NCBI GenBank assembly: GCA_036245525.1
Contig: BTPG01000001.1
Location: 217,482,121-217,546,120 of the forward strand
DNA: 64,000 nt
From: Semisulcospira habei
Lineage: Eukaryota > Mollusca > Gastropoda > Semisulcospiridae
Reading direction: 5' to 3'
A program made the position numbers and the translations under genes. The notes under the pieces were generated by a model, which was not told the DNA's origin, searched no databases, and saw only the letters and a list, made by a program, of their open reading frames with translations. Below, piece after piece: positions 24,037 to 34,993 of this stretch (position 1 is its first letter; every line of letters begins with the position of its first letter).

Positions 24037-24506
24037 TTATTGCATAACAAATGGGTCAACGGCTTTGGATGATACTGGTAATGTTGCGACTTCTGGTTTT
24101 GATGATGGAGTGTTTAATTTTTGGGTCACTGTTTGAGTCTGCAGTTTATATTTTTTCCATAATTGGTCACCTGCGAAACCAAATTTAACAACAAATCCAG
24201 CAACTATATATTTTGTTTAGGGTTTAGACTCGGTTGGTAGTCTATCACTTTGATGTGGGTGTGACGGGGTGACACTGATGGGGTTGTTAGCAGACCTGAC
24301 TGTCCTGACGGTTTTGATGGTGGGTAAGTTACATGAGCCTTTTCTGTGGTTAGCGCCTGAAGCTGTAATTCTTTTTGTCTGTTCCATTCGGCTAATCTTT
24401 TTCCCGCCTGAATTCTACCAGCAATTTTAGTTTTGGTCACCGTTTGCATCTGTGTTGGAACAGGGTCGGGGGTCGTCTGTGGGGTCATGTGTGGGTCGTC
24501 CATCAT
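24037..24506 (-). pseudogene. P1 gene M: basic, Pro/Thr-rich protein
   Basis: The start is the doublet ATG at 24506 (MMDDPHMTPQTTPDP). A basic stretch KTKIAGRIQAGKRLAEWNRQ follows, then a Pro-rich spacer. A single-base shift near 24215 moves the conserved tail YIVAGFVVKFGFAGDQLWKK into another frame, ending at 24037. Copy 2 keeps the same parts (46120-46590), including the tail. The tail may be a membrane-associated segment. Its first 80 nt overlap the end of gene K in a different frame. Confidence 0.6.
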
Positions 24507-24968
24507 TTTCTTTCCCAAACAAATTTAATTTCGTGAAATCAATATGACTCCCAGTAACAAGCAAAGTTACCAGAGGTGCTATTAAATTTCCAAACCTGTA
24601 AAACATGAGGCATGCTAATTTACCAATTGCGCCTATTACTATGGTGTTGCTCTCTAGGTCATTTGTGAGATTTTCTTTTTCAACCAGAAAAATGGCTTAC
24701 TATTTTTGAATATAAGCAGACAAGAGACCTACTCAAATCACGGGTCATTAGTGAAGTAATGTGATTGTCATACTTTGCATGAAGTTTGATTAGTGCATCA
24801 GCGGTGAGAGATTTAATATCTTCTGTTGTATATTGTTTACCAAGATAAGCTTTGGACTTCCCTGAAACAACTACAGACAAAAGACATTCCGTTTTGAGTC
24901 AAAGTCTTTGTTCTCTACAGCGCTGATATCACTCAACTAGTCAACAGAAGAATTTCATCTTGGTTCAT
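24427..24968 (-). pseudogene. P1 gene K: conserved small protein with SGKSKAYL block and membrane segment
   Basis: ATG at 24968 (context ATTATAAAATG, shared with copy 2) gives MNQDEILLLTS, then a stop and shifts. The block VVSGKSKAYLGKQYTTEDIKSLTADALIKLHAKYD splits over two frames at 24880-24680. A hydrophobic stretch GKLACLMFYRFGNLIAPLV... follows, and an acidic tail ends GDQN at 24427. Copy 2 keeps every part. This is the outermost gene at the right end of the element. I do not recognise a function. Confidence 0.6.
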
Positions 24969-25009
24969 TTTATAATGAAATAAATAATTAAAAAGTGAAA
25001 CAAAATTCG

Positions 25010-27500
25010 TAAACACATTTGTCCCTTTCTCAGAAACCAGCCTTGAGTATATTAAGCCAATCTGTGAGAACCTCTTGAGTAATTGACGGCCCTCTTTTCA
25101 AACAGCATGCTGTCTCCAGTTGAGTTTATTAAGCTGATCTTTGACACCCTCAGTGGTTGAAAAAGCAATAACCTTTTCTTGGCTGACCTTTTCACCACAG
25201 TCGCGTGGCAGCTTATTCATAAAGCCTTTTAAAAAATTTCATATAAGCGTGCCGCATTGAAAGGAATTTGTCCCCTAGCATATTGAATAGCAGCGTGTCA
25301 AAGCTATGATCGCCTCAGAAAAGGCATTCAGCTGTGGCACGTGGCAAAGGTAACTCTTCCACAGGTGCATGTTGACAGTACACTGGCTTAAAACAGGACA
25401 GGTATCGCCTTTTCAGCACAGGTATACTGTTCTCTTTAAGTCTCTTTGTGAGTAGGCTGCGAGACTTAGTGACATGCATTTGCCACAAGCCACGGCATAG
25501 CCTAACAGCCCAATACTCCCACACTCCCAAGAACTACCTGTAAAGTATGTCTCGTTAACGACAAATGTGTCAAGTAACGACTTTTGTTATGCTGAATGGC
25601 CTGCCAACGCTGTTACTCATGTTTGGTGTATGCTATTGTGTTGTTACCTAGATTCTGTTGGTAACATGATAGCGCATTTTTCATTAACATACATGTCTCA
25701 TTAGCCACCTCACAGAGAGAGAGAGACCTGATTTAAAAGTCAGTATAGATGTGCTGTGACTCTGTCTTGTTTAAGTCAGTGTACGGTCAACATGGAAAGC
25801 TGTCATCTTGTTTACCTGCAGTGAGTCACGAACACCTGCCCTGTTTGCACCAAAATTTCAAGACTGTCTCGTCATGATTTCTGAGGAAAAACAAAGTCGT
25901 GCCTATGCATGCAAGGGTCCATGTGTGGCAATAACTTGGCGACAACAGCATTCTGCAAGAGTGTGTGTAAGCGGGGTGGAAGAGTTAGGCTATCTGGTTT
26001 GGAAATTGTAAACTGTTTGAGAAAAACCCGCTCAGTCAGTATCTATCGCCATGGGATGTTACCTTTGTGTAAATGGTGTGTGTGTGTGTGTGTAGCAAGG
26101 TAGGTACTTAATGTTTTGTTTATGTGTGTATATTATAGTATGTATGTGTGTATGTGTTAATGTTTGTCACTGTGTGTGTGCGCGTGTGTTAGTGCGTGTA
26201 TGTGTGTTTATTCATGTGCATTCCCAGTAACTGAAAATGTTGTGAAATGGGGCTCATGTAAATCTAGCCCTGTGACTCTATGTTTTCGGTACGTGGTAGT
26301 CAGATACCATCAATCTAACTTACAGTGGGAAACCTGACTTAAAAGACCTGTGATGAAAAGGTGTTACCTGTCCTGTTTTAAATCAGTGACTCAGTCAACA
26401 GGACAGCTTTTGTCATAACAAGCCATTATGCTGGGAAAGCCCCACGCAGGGCCGATTCAAAAGAGTGCACTTAGCTGACCCTTGTCTAACTCGAGTCATA
26501 ACACCTGCCCGCACCCTGACTGCACTGAAATTTCTAATGACCTAGTCATGTGTGACAGGGTACTTGAATTTTAAGTGTAGGCAAAAGATTTTGTGTGTGG
26601 TGAGTATAAGGCTAGCTAGTTTTGCATTTTTCAGAAATCGACTCTGACAGTATTGAGAGACAATGAAGAGTAATTCTCTAATTATTAGGGGGAGTTGAAA
26701 TGCCTTTAGTTTATTTTCACTGAGTGTACTATCAGGATCTTGTTTGTTTTGAGAGAAACGGCCATGTGGGCGTTAATGACCTTAATTAGTTAATTAATTA
26801 GGGTCAACTTAAGACAACCATTGTCTTAGAAATCTCCTGTCTATTATCTCTGGCAGCCGCACCGATTCGATACATACTCTTCAAGGATGAGAAATCATGT
26901 TGTTCTTTGTTTGAAAAGGACGTCAGGCATGCTTTAAATAAGGCTTGCACACGAGACCCTGAGGCTCTTGAGCATGCTAAGCAGCCCAGACTGTAAGGCA
27001 GGAAATCATCAAACACAAAAGAGCATCGTTCACGGCTGCAGTCAACGACACCTGCCAAGAAGAACCAGTGCCACCATCATTGAAAGCACTCATGAGCTTC
27101 ATTTTTGACGGCCAAAAACAATCTGAACAACAAAAAGACCAATCAAAGAACCAGCACGAACAACGGACACGGATGTCGTAGTTCCCACTGTTTCATCTGT
27201 GCAGACAATTCCTTTTGGCAGTCACCTTTTTGGTCAGGATAGACAATTCCTGTTACTGTGATTGCACTTGGCACAGAGAAAAGGCTTACATATGTTGCTG
27301 CCCAAGAGATCACGTTCTAAATTCCAAGAAAATCAAGAGCACTACCAGCTTTCCGACGTGGTTTCCTTTTTCACGGAAAAGAGCAAGATTAAGATATGGA
27401 GCACCTAATGTGTATATCCTGAGGTAATAAATGCTTTTTTGGCTCACGTGCGAAGCAAAAGTGAGTCTATGTTCTGGGCCAGTGTTCGTCCATCCGTCAT
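25010..27500. other. Gene-free DNA between Polinton copies, with direct repeats
   Basis: No coding region recognised. A diverged direct duplication is visible: about 25715-25890 and 26330-26560 share GTCAACAnGGAnAGCT-, AACACCTGCCC- and AAATTTC-containing blocks in the same order. GT-rich simple sequence lies at 26075-26220. One dispersed GGGCTCAT motif lies near 26249, followed by a block shared with about 48180-48210. Confidence 0.5.
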
Positions 27501-27559
27501 CCATCCATCTTCGTCTGCGGTAAACTTTAACATTGGCATTTTATCGGAGAATATTCAAG

Positions 27560-28460
27560 CTACAGTCTTCAGACGTGGCCCAAGGATACTTTGTGGCAAG
27601 ACCTTTCTAAACATACCAATTTCAGTGACCTCTCACAAAGGTCAAGATCACAGGAGATCAGGGAACATATTAACAATAGCTATTGTTGGATATACATATT
27701 TTTTTCTCAAGTAGCCATATTTTTACAAAAGATTTGTTTTCTCAAATACTATCACAACTTCCAAACCAAATTTGGTACAAAGATACCTGATAGTTAGACC
27801 TTTCTGTGCATGCTAATTTGGTTCTTCACTCGGAAAGGTCAATGTCACAAGTGTTTAATTGTGCAGACGATTCCTGTTACTGAGATCTGGATTGCACTTG
27901 GCACCGAGAAAAGGCTCACGTGTTGCTGCCCACGAGATCATGTTCAAAATTCCAAGAAAATCAAGAGCACTATTCTCAGGAAATAGGTTTTAAAAAATAG
28001 CCAAATTTGGACAAGAAATGTTTTTTCTCAATTACTATTGCAACTCCAAACCCAAACTTGCTACAGAGATACCTTATGTTAAGACCTATCTATGCATACT
28101 AATTTGGATGACCCCTTGGAAAGCTCAAGGGTCACAAGAGCTCAGGAAATAGGTTTTAAAACTATAGCCATATTTTGACAAGATTTTTTTTCTCAATTAC
28201 TATTTACAACTTCAAACCCAAACTTCCTAAAGAGATACTTGATGGTAAGACCTATCTATGCATACTAATTTGGATGACCCCTCGGAAAAGGTCAATGGTC
28301 ACAAGAGGTCGACAAATGTGAATTGTACAGTTATAGTTATTATCAACATTTTTGCAAACTTTTCAATCAAATTTGGCACAAAGTTAGCTGATGATAAGAC
28401 CTTCCTATGTATCCTAATTTAGTCGACTCATCGGAAAGGTTAAGGATCACGGGGGTTTCA
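27560..28460 (+). repeat. Degenerate tandem array, about 170-bp unit
   Basis: At least five units repeat the order '(ac)AAAGATACCTGATGGTAAGA', then 'CTATGCATACTAATTTGG', then 'CTCGGAAAGGTCAA' and 'TCACAAGAGGTC'. They start near 27590, 27773, 28060, 28230 and 28373. Identity between units is moderate. No ORF runs through the array. Confidence 0.7.
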
Positions 28461-28559
28461 CAGATGTGTGAAAATTGATAAACTTTTGAGAAAACATGGA
28501 TTTTGTTAGTGCAGAAGCAATTCCTTTACTTATTGTCAGACATGTGTGAATCATCATAC

Positions 28560-30425
28560 ACGTGAGCCATAAGGGCGTTGCCTTAATTGTTGACCAACAG
28601 CGATTACCGAGGGGTTGGTGGCAAAATTAGAGAGACTGGTTGTACTCATGTATAATCGGACAAGTGGACTGCATACTGTGGACTCGTATTTCGCGATAAC
28701 CCACATACATATCTTTCTAAACGTAGATGGTCTACGTTACCTTGACCCTAGCAAAGTTAATCTACCCTAATCACTCCGTCTGAAGGTACATTATACATTA
28801 TTATGAACTAAAACAGACCTATTTGGGCGTAATTTTACGATTTTTACCGGCAAAGTACGAAGAGAAAGGAAAATAGACATTTCTAGCCCACCCCTTTCAT
28901 AACAAAAGGTTATTCTAATTAACTTACTATTTAGAGTAACCAAACTCTTTTGTCCCAATCACCTCTTTGTTTTTCTAAGTGCATTACTGTTATTTAAAAA
29001 AAATCGTTAAAGCAACGTTTTTTTGATCGGCTGTCAACCCATTAAGGCAGATCCCCCACCTCACCTAATTATTAATGCTGCATTGTCTCTTTAAACAAAA
29101 GCTAATTAGTGTATCAATGTTGTAAGCCTTTACCTTTGCCAATGTAATCAAATCAGCTGTTATTGGGAAATGACTAGACTACCTGTCCGCTTACGGTATT
29201 GTGGGAATTCCCGATAGACACAAATGAGACCGGCAGACTACATATGATCCGCGATAGCCATGTCACAATCCGTGCCTACAGGAGTGACATCAGTGCTTCC
29301 AACAATCGCGTGACTGGTCTAGTCAGTATTGCGTCGGAGTCATTTCCAGAATAAAGTCATGTGAGAAAGATGTCTTCATTTTTCAGTTCCATTGGAGATA
29401 TTATCACAAATGCCAGACTTCATATTCAGTGTTACCACTAAATCTTGCAGAATATTACTGCGGTGAGATAATTATTTTGACTGTTAAAATTAACATTATG
29501 TTGAAACAACAAAAAGGTTAGTGAGCCAAGAAAAGAAAATCTTACTAATAGATCGCTAGCTAGCCGAGTATGATTTACCTACACTAACATTGAGCTACCT
29601 TAAAACCAGTGGCCAGCTGCAGTTTATTACAGGATGTTGAACAGAAAAGCATGTCGGCCTCTATCCAATATGGATAGTTATTTTCGTCAGTTGTGCGAAT
29701 TTACCTAGGCTGTGTCGCGCAGGGGCTAAACCTTTTCAAATCAGCTGCGGAGTAAGCTGCGGGCGTGTTGAAAGGTGTCAACAGAAGATTGAGCCTTCTC
29801 AAAACAGAGCCATTTGCTATCATTTCCGTACCGTGGACAACTAAGAAATGAGAGACAGACCACAGAGATAAATGACTCTGCTTACAAGGACCTTAGCATC
29901 CGGTCCGACGCGTCGGACCAGTTGCTAAGGCTGTAGACTAAGCTGTGTAATCAACGGCGTTGGACCGTGGGGTGTTATCAGAAGATTGAGCCTTATCTAA
30001 ACAGATACATTTACTATCACTTCCGCGCCATGGACAACTAAGAAATGATAGACAAAACACAGGGTTAAATGACTCTTAACAAAATCCTCATTCTTCTGTT
30101 AAGACCCTTGGCGTTCACAGTGCGAGCGTGGTCTCTAAGGTAAACAGATAGACCTGGGCTTAGCAACTGGTCATGACACGTCGGACGATTTGCTAAGATA
30201 AACAGATAGACCTGGCCTTAGCAACCTATACTGGTGGTAAACAGCGCTGCAGACTAAGTGAGCAGTTTCAATTTGTGTACACAGCTCAGTAACAAAATAC
30301 GATATAAGACGCAACACACAATGCAAAAGTTGTCAATTATACATGTGTCAAACAACTAAATCTAAAACTGAAGTGCAGCAATGTGTTCTGACTGGAGTCT
30401 ACAATAAATATTCATAAATGTTGAA
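28560..30425. other. Gene-free stretch with palindrome and repeats
   Basis: No gene recognised. About 29778-29878 and 29975-30080 are a diverged direct repeat sharing AGAAGATTGAGCCTT and GACAACTAAGAAATGA. A 40-bp palindrome lies between them (29891-29930). Confidence 0.55.
29891..29930. repeat. 40-bp near-perfect palindrome centred on ACGCGT
   Basis: The arms 29891-29910 and 29911-29930 pair at 18 of 20 positions. The core GTCCGACGCGTCGGAC is perfect and the outer ends are CCTTAGCA and TGCTAAGG. A related, weaker palindrome with the same CTTAGCAA...TTTGCTAAG ends lies at about 30159-30198. Confidence 0.8.
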
Positions 30426-30429
30426 TAAA

Positions 30430-30530
30430 GATTTTGTGTGTGCGTGCGTGTGTCTTTGTGTGTATGTCCGTCTGTGTGTGTATGTGTGTGCGTGTGTATA
30501 TGTGTGAGTGTGTGTGTGTGTGTGTGTGTG
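30430..30530 (+). repeat. Imperfect (GT)n simple repeat
   Basis: A TG-rich stretch interrupted by A and C, with a pure run of GT at its end, about 100 bp left of copy 2. Confidence 0.9.
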
Positions 30531-30927
30531 CATATTTGCCTATGACAGATAGAAAAAAAGGTAAATCCCGGCCATCTATATCATTATCTCTAAGCCAATA
30601 CCCCTAAAACAATGCTTTTTTTTTTTTAATGATTTGCTGTCCAGTACCTACATGCACTTGTTAACAAATTTTCTTAGTTACCTACACGCATTTGATAACA
30701 AATTTTCATAGTTAACTACAGTACTTAATAACATATTTACAGTTACCTACAACTTTGCAGGTAACTTTGGAAGTTCTTGTAAATTAGTTGGCATAAGTTT
30801 TCATCAGTGACTTTAAACAGGTTCTTATAAATGTCTTATCATAAGTTCTTACAAGAACTTGACCCAAGACAAACAACTTACTCGGACAGATTTACCAAGT
30901 CACATGGACAACAAATTAATTTTTTAT

Positions 30928-31674
30928 CAGTAATACTCTGGCGGTGTTGCTGATGGGGTTAAATAGGCAGGCATGAGTGGCGTGTCATCTCTCTGTGAAG
31001 TGTATGACAGAAATAATGAACGATTACCAAAACTGATCTTTACTTGCTTAAAAGACTTTGAACTTTTTACATTGTTTCTTTTATGCCTATCTGTTTCCCT
31101 TGTTCTAAAAAATTAGCCTTTAGTTCTTCAACATTCACAGGTTGACTGCGCATCTTATTCTGAATTTCAGACTTCTGTTGGTTGTAATTGCTCAAATCAT
31201 CTTGAACTCTCTTAAATTCATCATCGTCAATTTTATTGTCATCTAAGGTTTTACTGATAATAAGTATCATACTGCTCAGCTTAGCTCCTGCAAGCGTACT
31301 CAATGCTTCATGCTTCTGCAACTTCTTATGAATCTTTTGTTAAGGGCTTCCAAACCAAAGTATGCCAAGCCTGTGGCAATGCTAACTCCTTCAATAGCAA
31401 TTCCAATTATACTACCAATTCCCGTCACGAACAGAGCAATACCTCCTACAGATAATCCAGCTGAAACCACACCCACAGCCATTGATATGTTTTGTACAGA
31501 ACTGGAAACTGTGCTATACCGTCTTTTACCCCATGAGTATTTTGCCTCTTCTCCTTCCAAATACTTCAATGCGTCTGTAATATTTATTAAATTAAATGAG
31601 TCTGCCTGTAATCTTTCGTCATGCACAATCAGTTCAGGCAGCTCATGTGGTATTTGCGGATAGAAGTTTACCAT
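30928..31674 (-). pseudogene. P2 gene A
   Basis: Start ATG at 31674 (CATAAAAAATG). The first frame (31674-31300) is intact through the Gly-rich hairpin (VSAGLSVGGIALFVTGIG) and ends RSCRSMKH. The charged continuation (KHEALSTLAGAKLSSM, then KIDDDEFKRVQDDL) lies in another frame, overlapping the first by about 20 nt. A third frame encodes the tail TPLMPAYLTPSATPPEYY, ending at 30928. The same frame changes occur in copy 1. Confidence 0.65.
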
Positions 31675-31729
31675 TTTTTATGACAAATATTATTTTTTAA
31701 TTTAATCAGCGATTACTTTTTGCAACTCT

Positions 31730-32560
31730 TCAAGAGCTAGCATAATAAAACAAAACAAGATCTATGTGTTCCAGGTTTATGTAACTTAGATAAACTAGAG
31801 TTGTTTTATCGATCACTACCTTAACAGCGGGGTTACTACTCAAAACTTCTACATCTACGCCTTTTCTAATAGCAATGAAGACCTTTGCTGACTCTGTTAC
31901 TGAGTCATCCCATGTAAGTTTGATTCCCTGTGCGATATTTGCTTCTTTAGCATCAGCCAAAGACCTCATGATAATTTCAAAAACTATTGTGGCTTCTCTA
32001 GCTATCATAAAGTTTTTGCTGGTACAAACACAACAGTCGAATCAAACCTACCCTATTTATTTGTAAGAAGATACCTTCGTTTTTCATACTCCTGTAGTCT
32101 TATTTTATCTCTGCCATTGTCATCTTCAGAATAGCTTGGAACAAGGCTAAAAAGCAATGGCCCAGAGTTAATAACTTTCCTAAATACTAAGTTATCTTTT
32201 TCAGTATATACGTAAGGACTAATAAATTCAAACTTTATGTCCCAGACAATTGCAGGTGTAGGTGTAGGAGCAGGAACAACTACCCACTTATTGCCCACAT
32301 GTTTTAAGATGTAGAGCACACTATTTACAGGAGTAGGTACAGTAATATCACAAAGTTGATTAAGTTTAGGAAACCGTCCTCCTGCATCGTCTTTCACATC
32401 ATCAATTACTTTCCGCTTGTACAATCCAAAAGAATCAAGTTTAAGGCCATACACTTCTCCCACCTCACCTTCTTTATCAAAACCTTGAAAGTCAGCTAAA
32501 TCTTTCAACGCTATTACCGGACAGGCAACTGGTATAATTCTCGGCTTTGGACCAAGACCA
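31730..32560 (-). pseudogene. P2 gene B
   Basis: Clearly the same protein as P1 gene B (shared VGEVYGLKLDSFGLYKRKV and QGIKLTWDDSVTESAKVF). A shift near 32010-32055 splits it. The start codon position of copy 1 reads ATC here, so initiation is lost. Its C-terminal frame (YINLEHIDLV) shows how the P1 protein should end. Confidence 0.65.
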
Positions 32561-32594
32561 CTGATTTTTTATTCAGCAAAAATATAATTTATAT

Positions 32595-33312
32595 AACTTC
32601 CAACACAACACAAAAATCATACATCAAACTGGTTTGTCATCCTGATTAGTTACAGAAAAACACAGCGATTCAAAGAAACTAGAACCTAATTCTTAAACTG
32701 TAAATTAGGAAATCTGGCAACCACACTCTCACAATAGGGAGCATTTCCAACCGGTAAAAGCATCTCAACAAAGTCAAAGGCTTTCCATTGTGTACATTTT
32801 CAGTAGTGTTTAGTTCTTTCAAGTGAACATTGAATACTGTGTGTACTGACAAATGAACAGGATATCTTCCAACTATTCTTTTATTTTTTTGGCGTCAATA
32901 ATTTTTTTTTAGATTGCAAGTATCCAATCTTCATCTGGATATATTGTTACTGGGCCTAAAGAACCAAGTAACCTTACAAGACTACCTGATAAAGAATACT
33001 GACTACCTTTTGGAAATTCTATTAAAACAAATAAGTTAGCTGGATTCATCACTACTTTTATTTAAATTCATTTTGTAACCATTCAGCTATAGTACAAAAG
33101 TCATAATAGCCAGCTCGTAAAGTATTACCCCTCTTTAAACCATCATCAAGAGTTCCAGGTACATAATAACTTGTATCATCTGTTACATTAAACCACTTTA
33201 CAGTGTCAAACATTTTATGGATAGCTACAACCTTGTTACCATCTCGATTATCAATCCCATTATTTAACCAGACTGGTTCGCTTGTATCAAGATCTGTTAA
33301 GGTTATAAACAT
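32595..33312 (-). pseudogene. P2 gene C: probable minor capsid protein, heavily decayed
   Basis: Only the first part (33312-33058, MFITLTDLDTSEPVWLNNG) reads intact. The middle (about 32870-33050) and the C-terminal block (about 32595-32830) can be recognised by DNA similarity to copy 1 but contain several shifts and a replaced stretch near 32890-33000. Confidence 0.55.
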
Positions 33313-33335
33313 TTTTATTATCACATAAAAAAGCA

Positions 33336-33698
33336 ATGGAATTTAAATCAACAACAACTGTCACTATAAACGCATTTCAATTTAACGTGGATGCCAAGTA
33401 CAATGTCGCGCCTACTTATGACCAGAAAATAATTCAGCTAAATCAGCTCAATACAGCTGTGTACGAAGGAGATTTATTTCAAGTAAAAGTTCCAAATCCT
33501 TATGATAAATACCAAAACCCATCAATTACAGATGATGCAACTGCAAGAAAGTGGTCCTCAAACCCACTACAGATGTTTCAAATCCAGCTTAACTTTGCTA
33601 TACTATGCTCAACTATGGGCTGTGGTGTTTCTTTTACAGACCATTTGAATCACTCAAAGAAACTGATAAGGTCTGTCTATCGTTTTCATACGTATTTT
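33336..33698 (+). pseudogene. P2 gene D, truncated
   Basis: ATG at 33336 opens the same protein start as P1 gene D (MEFKSTTTVTINAFQFNVDA). It reads through the site where P1 is frameshifted, so it supplies the correct reading there (NPLQMFQIQLNFAILCS). Homology stops after about 120 codons at 33698, where unrelated sequence begins. Confidence 0.7.
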
Positions 33699-34771
33699 TG
33701 GTTAAAAGGTGTCTGTACATCGCACACCACTATGTGATGGCTTGATGTGACCAGCCGTATACCCTTATGACATTTCACAAATCAGTCACGTTTTGTGTTA
33801 GTTGTCAGGTGTATTTCGGGCATGTTTAAGCCTTTATTGGCTAAGGGCTGCCTTCATCAGCGTGCTGACCCTTTTGTTTTTGTTGAGTAAACCTTTGTTA
33901 GGTTTTTATGGTAGTTTGTTTTTGGTTCATTCTGTATTGTTCAAGTAGTTGATGTATTCTCGCTAACGTCACGGCCAATTGAAAGGGTTAGAGGCAAGTA
34001 GAAGACAATGTCAGTCGGGGCGCAGCCACTGCTTATTGTATGAGCTAGTGTTGCGTAGATGGCTTCTTGGTTGTAGTTCAGTTTTGTTTACACCACTGCC
34101 AATTGGTAGGGCTAGTGGGGAGTAGAAGAGCTGCTCTGTCGAGGCGCTCCCACTGCTATTATTGTGAGAGCTAGTGGAGAGCGCTCCCACTGCTATTATT
34201 GTGAGAGCTAGTGGAGAGTGCGGCGTTCTTGCGTTTTGGTTCTTCAGTTCTCTTCCCGCAGTGCTGGTGGATGCTGCTCGAACATGGCCTGCCGGTTCAG
34301 TTTTGAAGGCTCGTGCCGTCAACTGTATAAGCTTGATGCGGGTTTGTCACGTGACTCCTCCTTTCTCTAATTCCATTCGTGGCTGGCTGCAAACTGGGAT
34401 GCGTCTTCTCGCACTGAGCGCGCCGGCCGGCATGGTCCAGAAGTGGCGGTGTGTGCAGCAATTCGCCCGGTATACTGTCTTATGTTGTGCCATCATAAGG
34501 ACCAGTAGGTCTGTTTCCTTATTTGTAGGAAGGTAGTGGGGTTCACTCCACTGTTGCTGTACTTCTGGCATTCTGTGGTCAGCCTGTATCTTGTTTTGTC
34601 TTTCCATCATAAGGACCAGTAGGTCTGTTTCCTTATTGTAGGAAGGTAGTGGGGTTCACTCCGTTGTTGCTGTACTTCTCGCATTCTGTGGTCATCCTGT
34701 ATCTTGTTTTGTCTTTCCATCATAAGGACCAGTAGGTCTGTTTCCTTATTTGTAGGAAGGTAGTGGGGTTC
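33698..34771 (+). repeat. Unrelated insert with tandem repeats replacing the capsid module
   Basis: No gene is recognised. A 37-bp unit (GCGCTCCCACTGC...AGCTAGTGGAGA) is repeated at 34142-34216, within a longer degenerate repeat starting near 33970. A roughly 114-bp unit starting CATCATAAGGACCAGTAGG is repeated at 34491, 34605 and 34718 (the third partial). The insert joins an LTR end at 34772. Confidence 0.7.
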
Positions 34772-34993
34772 ACAACCAAAGAGACATTGTATCAGTGTTG
34801 GTGCATTTGGGAATGCATTGTGTGGAGATCGCATCGCTGAATTAAAATATTGTTGGAACTGTTACTCCAGTATTGTCTACATCCTTAAGCCACGTGTGAC
34901 GGGTTGCAGCTGAATGAAGTTTATTTAAAAGAACCTTACGTGCGTGCGTCTGGTGTTTTTATCATACTACGACTACGACTTCACCATGTAACA
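34772..34993 (+). mobile_element. LTR end fragment, opposite orientation to 50716
   Basis: The reverse complement of the first about 220 bp of the LTR family at 50716, 55312 and 10640, including the GACGCACGCACGTAAGG block. It ends CCATGTAACA exactly where polymerase homology resumes at 34994. The exact LTR terminus at the junction points to an LTR insertion taking part in the loss of the capsid block. Confidence 0.75.

Larger units (their letters stand above)
11300..25010 (+). mobile_element. Polinton/Maverick (adintovirus-like) element, copy 1
   Basis: About 13.7 kb carrying the Polinton hallmark set: major capsid protein, packaging ATPase, protein-primed family B polymerase and retrovirus-like integrase. 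A set of small ORFs recurs in copy 2. Limits are approximate: they are where similarity to copy 2 begins and ends. I did not find convincing terminal inverted repeats or target duplications, and I did not recognise the adenain-type protease usual in this group. All large genes have stops or shifts, so the element is a fossil of an integrated virus-like element. Confidence 0.9.

Noticed and set aside
34491..34771. CRISPR-like array
   Set aside because: The repeats are contiguous 114-bp tandem units without unique spacers, in a eukaryotic context.
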